Assembly: GCF_014207855.1 (NCBI RefSeq)
Contig: NZ_JACHKZ010000008.1
Location: 105,422 to 169,421 of the forward strand
Source: Comamonas odontotermitis
GTDB taxonomy: Bacteria; Pseudomonadota; Gammaproteobacteria; Burkholderiales; Burkholderiaceae_C
Direction of reading: 5' to 3'
Length of the DNA stretch: 64,000 nt
The notes beneath the pieces were generated by a model. That model saw only the letters and a program-made list of their open reading frames with translations, made no database searches and was not told the DNA's origin. Positions within the stretch are counted from its first letter, which is position 1, and every line of letters begins with the position of its first letter. This document shows positions 55,365 to 64,000 of the stretch, one piece after another. The translations under genes were made by a program, and so were the position numbers.

Positions 55365-55862
55365 TCAGCGCTTGGCCTTGAAGATGGCCAGCAGCAGCAC
55401 GATGAAGAACACCGTGAAAGCCACGAACGACCAGTTGGCGATGGAGCCACCCAGGAAAGTCCAGTCAATCGCCGTGCAGTCGCCCGAGCCGCGGAAGATC
55501 ATGGGCAGCGAACGGCTGATGGGGTAGTTTTCGATCATGCCGTAAAAATCGCGCCCGCAGGTCGCAAATTCGGGTGGATACCACTGCAGCCAGCTCTGGC
55601 GGGCGGCGGTGAAGGCGCCAAAACCGGCAAACAGCACCGCCAGCCAGGCAAAGCTCTTCCACCAGCCGGCGGTTGATGGTTTCAAGCTGCCAATCAGCGC
55701 AAGCACGCCGACTGCAATGAGGCAGTAGCGCTGAACGATGCACATGGGGCAGGGCTCCAGCCCCACCACATGCTGCAGGTACATGCCAAAGCCCATCATG
55801 GCCGCGCAGTCCACAAAAATCAGCGCCAGGGTGCGGCGCGGTGCGTTCCAGATCCAGTTCAC
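55365..55862 (-). CDS. dsbB: Disulfide bond formation protein B
   Basis: An inner-membrane quinone reductase that re-oxidises DsbA. The 165-residue protein has four helices, the first Cys pair as LEPCPMCIVQRY (C-x-x-C), and the second pair in FATCGRDFYGM and GSGDCTAIDW, as expected. The start ATG 55862 is MNWIWNAPRRTL. It is a monocistronic gene between cysA and the alcohol dehydrogenase. Confidence 0.95.
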   Translation of the reverse strand: MNWIWNAPRRTLALIFVDCAAMMGFGMYLQHVVGLEPCPMCIVQRYCLIAVGVLALIGSLKPSTAGWWKSFAWLAVLFAGFGAFTAARQSWLQWYPPEFATCGRDFYGMIENYPISRSLPMIFRGSGDCTAIDWTFLGGSIANWSFVAFTVFFIVLLLAIFKAKR

Positions 55863-56048
55863 GATGTTGTTGTCCTTGTTGCAGCCTCACCGGGACAAGC
55901 CCGATATCCAGCCATCTTAAGCGAAGCGGTCAGCCGCGCTCAGCCCGCCACAGATACGCAGTTGAGCCAAGGCAGTAAACCCTGCTGCCGCAATGCTGCA
56001 GCGAGGCTTCGGCGACAATGCATCAAAAAGGGCGATAACCGGACCAGG

Positions 56049-57182
56049 CTAGATGTTGGCGGCGTAATCGACGAAAACCTTGGCTTGGCGCGGTGTCACC
56101 ACCAGCGTCTCGCCTTCCTTGAGGCCCATGGCGCGGTATTGCTGTGCAGGAATCTGCGCTTCAATCAACCGTTCTCCATCAGCACCCTGGGCTTGGTGTC
56201 CGTTCGTTGGAATAAGTTCCAGGCGCGCAATCGGCCCCACGACAATGGCGCGGTCGAGCTGGGCGATGATGCCACGCGGGCGGCCCTGGGCGTCCTTTTC
56301 CTGGCCGGGCGAGTAACGCTCCACGTCCAGCTCGTGCGGGCGCACGTAGGCCAGGGTCTGGGCGCCGTTGGCTGCATTGGCGGCGGCCAGCTCTGGCGAA
56401 TCGATCTGCACGCCGCCTTCCACGACGGTATGCCCGTCCACGGCGCGGCCGTGGAACAGGTTGACATCGCCCAGGAAACCGTAGACGAAGGGGCTGGCGG
56501 GGTGGTCCCACACTTCCTGCGGCGTACCGCTCTGCTCGATTTGCCCTTTGTTGATGACGACCACGCGGTCAGCCACTTCCAGCGCCTCTTCCTGGTCGTG
56601 GGTGACGAAGATGCTGGTGACGTGCAGCTCGTCGTGCAGGCGGCGCAGCCAGCGGCGCAGCTCCTTGCGCACCTTGGCATCCAGCGCGCCGAAGGGCTCG
56701 TCAAGCAGCAGCACCTTGGGCTCCACAGCCAATGCGCGCGCGAGTGCAATCCGCTGGCGCTGGCCGCCCGAGAGCTGCGAGGGGTAGCGGTCGGCAATCC
56801 AGTCGAGCTGCACCAGTTTGAGCAGGCTCATCACCTTTTCCTTGATCTGCGCTTCGCTGGGGCGTTCCTTGCGCGGTTTGACGCGCAGGCCGAAAGCCAC
56901 GTTCTCAAACACGGTCATATGGCGAAACAGTGCGTAGTGCTGGAACACGAAGCCCACGTTGCGGTCGCGCACATGCACGTCGGTCGTGTCTTCGCCGCTG
57001 AACTGGATGGTGCCGCTGTCTGCGGTTTCCAGCCCTGCAATGATGCGCAGCAAGGTGGTCTTGCCGCAGCCCGAGGGGCCGAGCAGCGCAATGAGCTCGC
57101 CCGACTGGATGTCGAGGCTCACGTTGTTCAGCGCCTGGAAGCTGCCAAACGACTTGGAGATGTTTTGGATTTCGATGCTCAT
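56049..57182 (-). CDS. cysA: Sulfate/thiosulfate ABC transporter ATP-binding protein
   Basis: Powers sulfate import. The start ATG 57182 gives 377 residues; the preceding TTG 6 bp upstream is less likely. Walker A is [15 protein letters not shown], the signature motif is [15 protein letters not shown], Walker B is [11 protein letters not shown], and the D-loop and H-loop ([10 protein letters not shown]) follow. The C-terminal TOBE-like domain holds [20 protein letters not shown]. It is the last gene of cysPTWA and lies 26 bp after cysW. Confidence 0.95.
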   Translation of the reverse strand: MSIEIQNISKSFGSFQALNNVSLDIQSGELIALLGPSGCGKTTLLRIIAGLETADSGTIQFSGEDTTDVHVRDRNVGFVFQHYALFRHMTVFENVAFGLRVKPRKERPSEAQIKEKVMSLLKLVQLDWIADRYPSQLSGGQRQRIALARALAVEPKVLLLDEPFGALDAKVRKELRRWLRRLHDELHVTSIFVTHDQEEALEVADRVVVINKGQIEQSGTPQEVWDHPASPFVYGFLGDVNLFHGRAVDGHTVVEGGVQIDSPELAAANAANGAQTLAYVRPHELDVERYSPGQEKDAQGRPRGIIAQLDRAIVVGPIARLELIPTNGHQAQGADGERLIEAQIPAQQYRAMGLKEGETLVVTPRQAKVFVDYAANI

Positions 57183-57208
57183 ATCCAAACTTTCAAAATT
57201 TTATGTAT

Positions 57209-58186
57209 TCAGGCGGCCACGGCGCTGTCATCGCGCGGGCGCTCGGGTGGCAGACTGGCGGCGGCCTGGCGGTCTTTTTCGGCCCGCCACTCGGCAAAAG
57301 TCTTGAGCACGAGCGTGACCAGTGCCAGCAGTGCCAGGAGCGAGGCCACGGCAAATGCGGCTGACGACTGGAAGTCGGCATACAGGATTTCGACCTGCAG
57401 CGGAATGGTCACCGTCTGGCCCCGGATCGCGCCCGAAACCACCGACACCGCGCCAAACTCGCCCATTGCACGCGCGTTGCACAGGATCACGCCGTAGATC
57501 AGGCCCCACTTGATATTGGGCAAGGTCACTTTCCAGAAGGTCTGCCAGCCGGTGGCGCCCAGCACAATGGCGGCCTGCTCCTCATCGCTGCCCTGGGCCT
57601 GCATCAGCGGGATCAGCTCGCGGGCGATGAATGGGAAAGTCACAAAGATGGTGGCCAGCACGATGCCGGGCACGGCAAAGATGATCTTGGTGTTGTGCCC
57701 CTCCAGCCACGAGCCGAACCAGCCATTGGCGCCAAACAGCAGCACATAGGTGAGGCCCGCCACCACGGGCGATACCGAGAACGGCAGATCGACCAGCGAA
57801 GTGAGCAGCGCCTTGCCCTTGAACTCGAACTTGGCAATGGCCCAGGCTGCCGCCACGCCAAACACCAGGTTCAGCGGCACGGCGATCACCGCCGTCAGCA
57901 GGGTGAGCTTGATGGCCGACCACGCGTCGGGCTCGGTCAGCGCCGCCACGTAGGTGTCCCAGCCCTTGCGCAGGGCTTCCACAAACACGGCCAGCAGCGG
58001 CAGCACCAGAAAGATGAGCATGAAGACCAGCGCGGCACCAATCAGGCTCCAGCGTACCCAGCGCGGCTCGGTCACCGTGCTGGTGGGTTGCGGGCCCTCG
58101 CGGTGCGATACATACAGGTAACTGGCGATCACCGCGCCCAGCACGGCAACCACACCGGCCAGCAGATACAGATACATGGATTGCAT
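57209..58186 (-). CDS. cysW: Sulfate ABC transporter permease CysW
   Basis: A membrane subunit of the sulfate importer. The 325-residue protein has an N-terminal helix extension ([20 protein letters not shown]) not usual for CysW, followed by the normal six-helix permease with the EAA loop ([20 protein letters not shown]). The C-terminal part is Arg/Pro-rich. The start ATG 58186 lies 3 bp beyond the cysT stop. Confidence 0.92.
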   Translation of the reverse strand: MQSMYLYLLAGVVAVLGAVIASYLYVSHREGPQPTSTVTEPRWVRWSLIGAALVFMLIFLVLPLLAVFVEALRKGWDTYVAALTEPDAWSAIKLTLLTAVIAVPLNLVFGVAAAWAIAKFEFKGKALLTSLVDLPFSVSPVVAGLTYVLLFGANGWFGSWLEGHNTKIIFAVPGIVLATIFVTFPFIARELIPLMQAQGSDEEQAAIVLGATGWQTFWKVTLPNIKWGLIYGVILCNARAMGEFGAVSVVSGAIRGQTVTIPLQVEILYADFQSSAAFAVASLLALLALVTLVLKTFAEWRAEKDRQAAASLPPERPRDDSAVAA

Positions 58187-58189
58187 GGT

Positions 58190-59062
58190 TCAGATCCCCG
58201 CGCGTTTGCGTTGCCAGCTTTGCAGGCCGTTGATGAGCAGCAGCAGCACGAACGAGATCACCAGCATCACCATCGCAATGGCGGTGGCGCCTGCGTAATC
58301 GTGCAACTCCAGCTTGGCCATGATGACGAAGGGCGTGATCTGCGACTCCATCGGTTTGTTGCTCGACACGAAGATGACCGAGCCGTACTCGCCCACAGCG
58401 CGTGCAAAGGCCATGGCAAAGCCGGTCAGCAGGGCCGGGCCGATGGCGGGCAGAATCACCTTGTAGAAGGTCTGCCAGCGCGAGGCGCCCAGGCTTCCGG
58501 CGGCCTCTTCCAGCTCTTTCTCGAAATCTTCCAGCACGGGCTGCACGGTGCGCACCACAAAAGGCAGGCCGATGAAGATCAGCGCAATCACGATGCCCAC
58601 GTTGTTGAACACGAGCTGGATGCCCAGCGGCGCAAAGTACTGGCCGATCCAGCCGTTGTCGGCCAGCAGGGCGGTGAGCGAGATGCCGGCCACAGCCGTT
58701 GGCAGCGCAAAGGGCAGGTCGACCAGCGCGTCGATGATCTTCTTGCCCGGAAAGCTGTAGCGCACCAGCACCCAGGCGATCAGCATGCCAAACACCAGGT
58801 TGACCACCGCGGCAATGGCCGAGGCGCCAAACGTGACTTGGTAGGCCGACACGGCGATCGGGTCGGAGATGACTTTCCAGAACTGTGCCCAGGTGAGCTC
58901 AAAGGTCTTGACGAGCAGGGTGGCCAGCGGAATCAGCACGATGATGCTGAGGTAGAAAATGGTGTAGCCCAGTGTGAGGCCAAAGCCCGGTAGCACGCGC
59001 CGAGCCGCACCCCGGCGGGGGGCAGGCGCGGCGGTGGCCGGGGCAGTGAGTGCAGCAGACAT
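58190..59062 (-). CDS. cysT: Sulfate ABC transporter permease CysT (CysU)
   Basis: The partner permease. ATG 59062 (MSAALTAPATAAPAPRRG) gives 290 residues with a short cytoplasmic tail, then the helix LGYTIFYLSIIVLIPLATLL and the EAA-type loop (LEEAAGSLGASRWQTFYKVI). The longer frame to 59131 begins with TTG and lacks a site. It lies 78 bp after cysP. Confidence 0.93.
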   Translation of the reverse strand: MSAALTAPATAAPAPRRGAARRVLPGFGLTLGYTIFYLSIIVLIPLATLLVKTFELTWAQFWKVISDPIAVSAYQVTFGASAIAAVVNLVFGMLIAWVLVRYSFPGKKIIDALVDLPFALPTAVAGISLTALLADNGWIGQYFAPLGIQLVFNNVGIVIALIFIGLPFVVRTVQPVLEDFEKELEEAAGSLGASRWQTFYKVILPAIGPALLTGFAMAFARAVGEYGSVIFVSSNKPMESQITPFVIMAKLELHDYAGATAIAMVMLVISFVLLLLINGLQSWQRKRAGI

Positions 59063-59140
59063 GAATCGCAGTCCGGTATTTACGATGAGTGCAGGAGCGC
59101 AGAGCGCCCGACTGGCGGGCGCTATAGACAAATTTGGCTC

Positions 59141-60145
59141 TTATTTCTTGTCGCCGGTGAACAGCTTGTCAAACTGCCCGCCATCGCCAAAGTGGGTCTT
59201 CTGCGCTTCGCCCAGGCTGCCAAAGTACTTGGCGACCGTGAACTGCTTGATCGGCTTGAACACATCGGCATGCTTTTTCAGCACGGCTTCGCTGCGGGGG
59301 CGGATGGCGTGCTTGGCCGCAATTTCCTGGCCTTCGTCGGAGTACAGGTAATCCAGATAATCCTTGGCCAGGGCGCTGGTGCCCTTCTTCTCGACGGTGC
59401 GCTCGACCACCGCCACAGGGTTCTCGGCCGTCACGCTGACCGATGGGTACACCGCATCGACCTTGCCCTTGCCGAATTCGCGCTCGATGGAGACGACTTC
59501 CGACTCAAACGTGATCAGCACATCGCCCACATTGCGCTGCAGGAAGGCGGCGGTTGCGTCGCGCCCGCCCTTGGCCAGCACGGGCACGTTCTTGTAGAGC
59601 TTGCTGACATAGGCTTGCGCATCGGCGTCCGAGCCACCCTTTTCACGCACCTGGCCCCAGGCGGCCAGATAGGCGTAACGGCCGTTGCCGCCGAGCTTTG
59701 GGTTGACCACCACGACTTGCACGCCGGGCTTCACAAGATCATCCCAGTCCTTGATGCCCTTGGGGTTGCCGTTGCGCACCAGAAACAGCATGGTCGATGT
59801 GGTGGGCGATGCGTCGTTGGGGAACTTCTTGGTCCAGTCCTTGGCGACCACGCCCTTTTCGGCGAGGTACTCCACGTCGGTGGTGGTGTTGAAGGTGACC
59901 ACATCGGCGGCCAGCCCTTCGGCCACGGCGCGGGATTGCGCGCTTGATCCGCCGTGTGACTGGTCCACCTTCACATCAACGCCCTTGGTCTTTTTGTAGT
60001 GAGCGATGAAGGCGGCGTTGTAGTCCTTGTAGAACTCGCGCGCCACGTCGTACGACACATTGAGCAACTGGTTCTGGGCCAGGGCCGAACCACTGGCCAC
60101 CACAGCAGCCGCTACCACCAAAGACTTGATTCCACCGAATTTCAT
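59141..60145 (-). CDS. cysP: Periplasmic sulfate-binding protein
   Basis: A 334-residue receptor of the Sbp/CysP family. The signal peptide MKFGGIKSLVVAAAVVASGS is cleaved near SALAQ. The family segments LNVSYDVAREFYKDYNAAF, VDQSHGGSSAQSRAV and DVVTFNTTTDVEYLA are clear. It heads cysPTWA. Sbp and CysP cannot be told apart reliably, but operon position supports CysP. The upstream region is strongly AT-rich, as for CysB-type activation. Confidence 0.94.
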   Translation of the reverse strand: MKFGGIKSLVVAAAVVASGSALAQNQLLNVSYDVAREFYKDYNAAFIAHYKKTKGVDVKVDQSHGGSSAQSRAVAEGLAADVVTFNTTTDVEYLAEKGVVAKDWTKKFPNDASPTTSTMLFLVRNGNPKGIKDWDDLVKPGVQVVVVNPKLGGNGRYAYLAAWGQVREKGGSDADAQAYVSKLYKNVPVLAKGGRDATAAFLQRNVGDVLITFESEVVSIEREFGKGKVDAVYPSVSVTAENPVAVVERTVEKKGTSALAKDYLDYLYSDEGQEIAAKHAIRPRSEAVLKKHADVFKPIKQFTVAKYFGSLGEAQKTHFGDGGQFDKLFTGDKK

Positions 60146-60437
60146 GTTCTGCTACCCGCTTGTATGGATTGATGTAGCAAATTGTGGACTTCTGTTTTTA
60201 AAACTCAAACGAATATATTCTTTTTTATTTATGGTGTTTTGGGAATATAGAACGAAAAAGTCGCAGATCTGCCTCTTGGGATGCCGCGGTCTTGAAAAGG
60301 TCGAGTCAATGGAGTCTGACCCCATTTGGGTTACAGATTTCAGGTTCTTGGTGATATAAAAAGCTGCTAGCACCAATCTACATGGCGCTAGCAGCTATTG
60401 ATTTTGTAGTGTGGGCGCGGCCCGTACTTACTTCTAC
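60146..60437 (-). promoter_or_regulatory. cysP promoter region with repeats
   Basis: The first part upstream of cysP (60180-60240) is AT-rich with a 10-bp palindrome GAATATATTC at 60211-60220 that may be part of a CysB-type site. Further up, TGGAGTCTGACCCCATTTGG (60309-60328) carries a GGGGTCAGACTCC motif on the minus strand of a type often found near transposase or RAYT remnants. A dispersed-repeat copy (AAAGCTGCTAGC ... GCTAGCAGCTATTGATTTT) spans about 60359-60405. Confidence 0.5.
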
Positions 60438-62099
60438 TCAGACGGAGGCTTCACCTTCCAGCGTATTGGCGTCTGCGGGAAACAGCACGCCTGCCTCGTC
60501 CGGGTGCCAGGCGGGGTACTTGTTCATCACCTGTTCAAACAGGGCCGAATCGGTCAGACGTGTCAGCCAGGCCTGCAGATGCGGCCAGGGCTGGGCCTGC
60601 CAGGCGGCTTCGTCGATACCGGCGAACTGGCGCACAAAGGGGCGGATCGCCATGTCAGCCAGGCTCGGGTCGCGGCCAAACAGGTAGCCGGTGGCGGCGA
60701 GCTGCTCGTTCAGGCCCAAGAGGAAAGCACGGGCTGCGCCTTGCGCGGCAGCAGCATCGGCCTCCGGGTAGCGGTTGGGGTATTTGCAACGATCCAGCGC
60801 CTGCTTGAACTCGCCATCGTTGCGGGCAATCAGGGCGCGCATGTCGTCCAGGCTGCCTGCCGTGGGGGAGAGCCAACTGTCCGGGTCATTTTGACGCAGC
60901 GCCCACAGCATGATGTCCAGGCTCTGCTCAATGACGGTGCCGTCGGCCAGCACCAGCACCGGCACGGTGCCCTTGGGCGAGGCTGCCAGCAGAGCCGCAG
61001 GCTTGTCCTTGAGCACGACCTCGCGCAGCTGACACTGTACGCCTGCCTGGGCCAGGGCCAGCCGCGCGCGCATGGCATAGGGACAGCGGCGGAAGGAGTA
61101 GAGCACCGGCAGGCCCTGCATGGCGGTCAGCTGCTCTGCCATCTTCTGCTGGCGCGATTGTTGTGAGCTTGCTTGCGTATGGCCCAGGTGCGATTCGCCA
61201 CGCGCGGCGGCCAGATCCATCTGGCGCTGGCGCTCGGCGAGAGCGGCTTCCTGCTCGGGCGTGCGGGTGCCATGGCAGTAGGGGCAACTGACGCCGCGCA
61301 CATAGTGGGGGTGCTGCATTTCGGCCTTGCCCAGGGGCATGCGGCAGCTGCGGCACAGCTGGTGCGGGCCGCGCTGCAGTCCGTGGCCCACCGATACGCG
61401 CTCGTCAAACACAAAGCAGTCGCCCCACCACATCGATGCTTCCTGCGGAATCTCTTCGAGGTACTTGAGGACGCCACCCTGCAGGTGGTAGACGTTGTCA
61501 AAGCCTTGCGACTTCATGTAGGCAGTGGATTTTTCGCAGCGGATACCGCCGGTGCAGAACATGGCAATCCGCTCCTTGCCGTGCAGCACACCGCCTGGCT
61601 GCGATTGCTCGGCCACCCATTGCGGAAACTCGGTAAAGCTCTTGGTGTGCGGGTTGATCGCGCCTTCAAAGCTGCCGATGCCGACCTCGTAATCATTGCG
61701 CGTGTCCACCAGCACCACATCGGGCTGGCTGATGAGGGCATTCCAGTCCTCGGGCTTTACATATTGACCGGCGTTCAGCGCGGGGTTGAGCTCTGGCACG
61801 CCCAGGGTGACAATTTCGCGCTTGAGGCGCACGCGCATGCGATAGAAAGGGTTGGTGGCCGCAAAGGCCTCCTTGTGCACCAGATCGGACAGGCGCGCAT
61901 CGCGCTTGAGCCAGTCCAGCACCGCATGCACATCATCGGGCAGGCCTGCAATGGTGCCGTTGATGCCTTCGTGGGCAAGCAGCAGCAGGCCCTTGACCTG
62001 GCGGGCGTCGCACAGATCCTGCAGGGGCTGCTGCCAGTCCGCAAATTCTGGCAAATCGATGAACTGGTAAAGCGCGGCGGTGAGGTATTGCTGGGACAT
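60438..62099 (-). CDS. trhO: TrhO (tRNA uridine-34 hydroxylase) fused to a glutathione S-transferase domain
   Basis: A 553-residue two-part protein. Residues 1 to about 290 form the TrhO/YceA group: an N-terminal alpha-beta domain, then a rhodanese domain with catalytic Cys182 and Cys188 (MFCTGGIRCEKSTAYM), then a Cys-rich segment (CRSCRMPLG, CPYCHG), the usual TrhO end. TrhO makes 5-hydroxyuridine at tRNA position 34 using oxygen. After a Gln/Ala-rich linker, residues 330-545 form a GST fold with the thioredoxin-like site RRCPYAMRARLAL (Cys339) and an alpha-helical C-terminal half (DPSLADMAIRPFVRQF). The start ATG 62099 gives MSQQYLTAALYQFIDL. Confidence 0.9.
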   Translation of the reverse strand: MSQQYLTAALYQFIDLPEFADWQQPLQDLCDARQVKGLLLLAHEGINGTIAGLPDDVHAVLDWLKRDARLSDLVHKEAFAATNPFYRMRVRLKREIVTLGVPELNPALNAGQYVKPEDWNALISQPDVVLVDTRNDYEVGIGSFEGAINPHTKSFTEFPQWVAEQSQPGGVLHGKERIAMFCTGGIRCEKSTAYMKSQGFDNVYHLQGGVLKYLEEIPQEASMWWGDCFVFDERVSVGHGLQRGPHQLCRSCRMPLGKAEMQHPHYVRGVSCPYCHGTRTPEQEAALAERQRQMDLAAARGESHLGHTQASSQQSRQQKMAEQLTAMQGLPVLYSFRRCPYAMRARLALAQAGVQCQLREVVLKDKPAALLAASPKGTVPVLVLADGTVIEQSLDIMLWALRQNDPDSWLSPTAGSLDDMRALIARNDGEFKQALDRCKYPNRYPEADAAAAQGAARAFLLGLNEQLAATGYLFGRDPSLADMAIRPFVRQFAGIDEAAWQAQPWPHLQAWLTRLTDSALFEQVMNKYPAWHPDEAGVLFPADANTLEGEASV

Positions 62100-62708
62100 G
62101 GGGTACTGGGCAGTAGATCGGTTGGTCTATGTTGTTGATTTACTGCGTTCAAATCTATAAGTGCATGATTTAGGTGGAAGATGCCTAATCCTAATCATTG
62201 CAACAACGATGAGTCAGATCTACATCTGAACTGTGCGAAACAAAGCCGTATTTCGAATACTCGCTGCGCTGAGCTGGGAGCGTGCTTTTTTCCTGCGCTG
62301 CATCTGCCTAACCAGGTAGAGGCCTTCCCGTGTCATTGGACGCAGGAGCAGCCGAGCTGCTGAAACCGGGTGAGCATATTACTGTAACGGATTCGTCAGG
62401 TCCTAGACTTGCGTCAGGAAAAACGCGAAGAACTTGGCGCTGTGGATTCAAGCCGCTGCAGACCGGGCAGATGAAGCGGGTTGCCAGTAGATTTCCGTGT
62501 AAACCTGACGCACCGGCGGCGCTCTTCAACAGCGAGGCGCCGACGTAGTCGCGCTGTGCGCCCAGGTGGCCGTTGAGCGCAGCTTGAATGGGGATGCGGG
62601 CCATCAGGCCTACGGGGCGAGTAGCCCAGAAACGAAAGAACCTCCCTGGTGCTCCATTCGGCACAGGGAGGTTCTCATTTCATTTATGGGAGCTCACATA
62701 GGGTGACC
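62100..62708. other. Gene-poor region upstream of the TrhO-GST gene
   Basis: About 600 bases without a convincing gene. A 118-codon open frame on the minus strand (62308-62664) contains CPVC and a low-complexity end but has no ribosome site or known domain. The region may be the remains of a mobile element. The right end holds the terminator of the midcut-type gene. Confidence 0.5.
62639..62673 (-). terminator. Terminator-like hairpin after the midcut-type gene
   Basis: A 10-bp stem AACCTCCCTG (62639-62648) with CAGGGAGGTT (62664-62673), with a loop of 15 nt, then T-rich CTTTCGTTT on the minus strand. It is a weaker candidate because of the loop size. Confidence 0.6.
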
Positions 62709-63674
62709 TCACATTTCTGGCACACCACAGGAGAAAGGCAAATCCCAAGTCGTAGTACTTGAAAGACTGGCTCCAAATCCATACCCAGCTGGAGCTGTCG
62801 CTATCACAGTAAAGATTCCAGAGATCAGGTCGTTTGTATTTGAAATCATTCCATTCGAAGCATACGCCGCTTGGGTTGCATTTCTGGTGAACGTTGAAGC
62901 AGTTGTTACGCCATTGATGTCAAACGATGGCGCTGCATCCAATACCGGGGGATTGACGGTTAACGTGCCTCCTGACGCGCTGGTGTTGCTTTGTGGGTAT
63001 GTTGTCAAAATTGTGCTGTAGTCACAGGTAAATGTAGGAGCCGCCAGGATCATGATCTCCTGTACGACAGGAGGGGGTGGAGTACATGCGAAGGCTTGTG
63101 TTGTGCATGAGGCTCCTGGCGCTAGCTCTGCATTTACCGTGCAGGTGCCTGTTTCGGAGGCGTTGCCGTTGGAGGTGATCTTGATGCGTCCGCCGCTCGT
63201 GTTCGTAACGGTGAGCATGGGGGCTGGATCGGCATAGGCAACCTGTGTATCGGCCACCGTGCCGCCTGTAGCACTGGAGAACTCGTAAGGCCCGGCAGCC
63301 CGAACCACATTGACCAGGGAATCGCCACCTGCGACCGACAGAAGAGCCGCTCCGCTCATCAGCGCTACTGACATCAGCCGGTTAAAGCCGCCTTTATGCC
63401 TGTTGCGCCAGGTGATGGCGGCAAAGAGGCCTCCAAGAATTCCGATGCCAAGCAATGTCAAACCCGGAACGGCGGTGGGAGTGACAGCAGGAGGAGCCGC
63501 AACTGCGGCATATCCAAGTGCGATCTCGCAAGCGCCGGCCGTGCTCTGCGCCCAGGTTGAAGAGCTTGATGCAAGCAGAAGGGAAAAGGTCGCAGCGAAT
63601 GTGGGGTATTGAGGATGCGAGTCATAAACGACCTTGGTCGGTGAAGGAAGCCGTTGGCAGAACGGCCATGACAA
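62709..63674 (-). CDS. Midcut-by-XrtH-type surface protein, probable 5' frameshift
   Basis: The open frame (321 codons from a TTG at 63674) holds an internal sorting-type segment: AAPPAVTPTAVPGLTLLGIG, then ILGGLFAAITWRNRHKGG. This is a Pro motif, a hydrophobic helix and an Arg-rich end, placed at about residues 60-95 rather than at the C-terminus. The rest (ATGGTVADTQVAYADPAP; CTVNAELAPGASCTTQAFAC) is typical for midcut-by-XrtH proteins. The first 20 codons do not look like a signal peptide. An ATG at 63625 in another frame, joined by one extra C in the CCCC run (minus strand, 63603-63606), would give a good leader ending in SSTWAQ. The gene may be broken or misassembled there. Confidence 0.75.
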   Translation of the reverse strand: MSWPFCQRLPSPTKVVYDSHPQYPTFAATFSLLLASSSSTWAQSTAGACEIALGYAAVAAPPAVTPTAVPGLTLLGIGILGGLFAAITWRNRHKGGFNRLMSVALMSGAALLSVAGGDSLVNVVRAAGPYEFSSATGGTVADTQVAYADPAPMLTVTNTSGGRIKITSNGNASETGTCTVNAELAPGASCTTQAFACTPPPPVVQEIMILAAPTFTCDYSTILTTYPQSNTSASGGTLTVNPPVLDAAPSFDINGVTTASTFTRNATQAAYASNGMISNTNDLISGIFTVIATAPAGYGFGASLSSTTTWDLPFSCGVPEM

Positions 63675-63937
63675 CTTATTTGTTAATATTTGTAATATTA
63701 ACGTTGTCTTAATAATTGTGCAATAAGCGATAGTTTTTTACAAATTCAGCCACCGTGCGTGCGCGATGGATGCAAGCTTTCGCGCTCGGATGGGGCGCAA
63801 TAGCTGTGAACAATAGAAAGAGCTCCCTGGCGCCACTATGGAACTGGGAGACTCTTTCTTTGTTTCTTTCGTTTGTTTGTTTGTGCGTTGCAGGCGCGCT
63901 ATAAAAAAAGCCACCCGAAGGTGGCTGTTTTTTTGCA
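63675..63937. other. Intergenic region with hairpins
   Basis: It carries the AT-rich start region of the midcut-type gene and a long hairpin (AAAGAGCTCCC at 63817-63827 with GGGAGACTCTTT at 63846-63857, one bulge). On the right is the terminator of the gene running off the window. No gene is visible. Confidence 0.55.
63903..63934 (-). terminator. Terminator after the window-edge IPTL-type gene
   Basis: A 7-bp stem AGCCACC-CGAA-GGTGGCT (63909-63926) is flanked by seven A and eight T and so works in both directions; on the minus strand it follows the stop at 63938. Confidence 0.85.
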
Positions 63938-64000
63938 TCAGTGCTGGCGCCTGCGTAGCTGCACCACGCCCATCGCCACCAGCAGGAGCGACATCGCCAT
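63938..64000 (-). CDS. C-terminal end of a protein with an IPTL/exosortase-type sorting tail (rest outside window)
   Basis: The last 20 codons (MAMSLLLVAMGVVQLRRRQH) form a hydrophobic helix with an Arg-rich end and a stop at 63938-63940, the form of an IPTL-CTERM tail. The diagnostic Pro and Trp would lie just beyond the window edge. With the DUF11 protein and the midcut-type protein it would be the third XrtH-type substrate here. Confidence 0.6.
   Translation of the reverse strand: MAMSLLLVAMGVVQLRRRQH

Noticed and set aside
62308..62664. A 118-codon minus-strand frame with a CPVC motif upstream of the TrhO-GST gene
   Set aside because: There is no ribosome site, its composition is uneven and it resembles no domain I know; I list the stretch as gene-poor only.

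Overview
The window looks like chromosome of a GC-rich betaproteobacterium, most likely family Comamonadaceae (Comamonas, Acidovorax or Delftia type). The evidence is a Bug-type tripartite tricarboxylate transporter receptor, the iaaA-gsiABCD block, a cysPTWA operon, exosortase-H-type surface proteins, and a family of short intergenic repeats built around GGCGCTTGAT...AAGCGCC and GCTATCAATTTT. The genus cannot be fixed from sequence reading alone. Coding density is high. I see no rRNA, tRNA, CRISPR array, prophage or intact insertion sequence.

Layout. 1-8 kb is an iron-acquisition block: a partial solute receptor, then exbD, exbB, tonB, a 24-residue membrane mini-protein and bfd under a Fur-box promoter, an FMN-dependent hydroxy-acid oxidase, a PiuC-type hydroxylase and a Fiu-like siderophore receptor with its own Fur box. 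8-14 kb holds a SWIB protein, an EamA transporter, isocitrate lyase (aceA) behind two palindromic operators, and a KAS gene divergent from a TetR regulator across two GATGAT...ATCATC operators. 14-20 kb holds an NtrC-type two-component pair transcribed away from a DUF4166 gene and a membrane-anchored SDR; a sigma-54-like promoter and candidate enhancer repeats lie between them. 20-27 kb carries a PPP-type phosphoesterase, an acyltransferase-folA pair, a YdgA-like protein and a large DUF11 surface protein with an IPTL-type tail. 27-38 kb holds glnS, a Pro/Tyr-rich secreted protein, aroQ, an alpha/beta hydrolase, iaaA, a structured leader and gsiABCD for glutathione or peptide import. 38-44 kb holds a TPR protein, mltD, gloB, a yafS-like methyltransferase, rnhA, another mini-membrane protein, a Crp/Fnr regulator and a second EamA transporter. 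44-49 kb starts with a MITE-like hairpin, followed by a DUF2946/TonB receptor/PepSY metal-uptake operon. 49-56 kb holds azoR with lysR, a RBBP9-like hydrolase, a TRIC-family channel, two small membrane proteins, an alcohol dehydrogenase and dsbB. 56-62 kb holds cysPTWA and a fusion of the tRNA hydroxylase TrhO to a glutathione S-transferase. 62-64 kb holds a gene-poor gap, a midcut-by-XrtH-type protein with a probable 5' frameshift, and the last 20 codons of a third XrtH-type substrate.

How the genes work together. Energy from TonB-ExbB-ExbD would drive both TonB receptors, and Fur probably represses bfd and the Fiu-like receptor. Three proteins carry exosortase-H-type sorting regions, so an XrtH gene is expected elsewhere in the genome. 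The most system-like unknown is the kinase, the sigma-54 regulator, and the DUF4166 plus membrane-SDR operon it probably controls.
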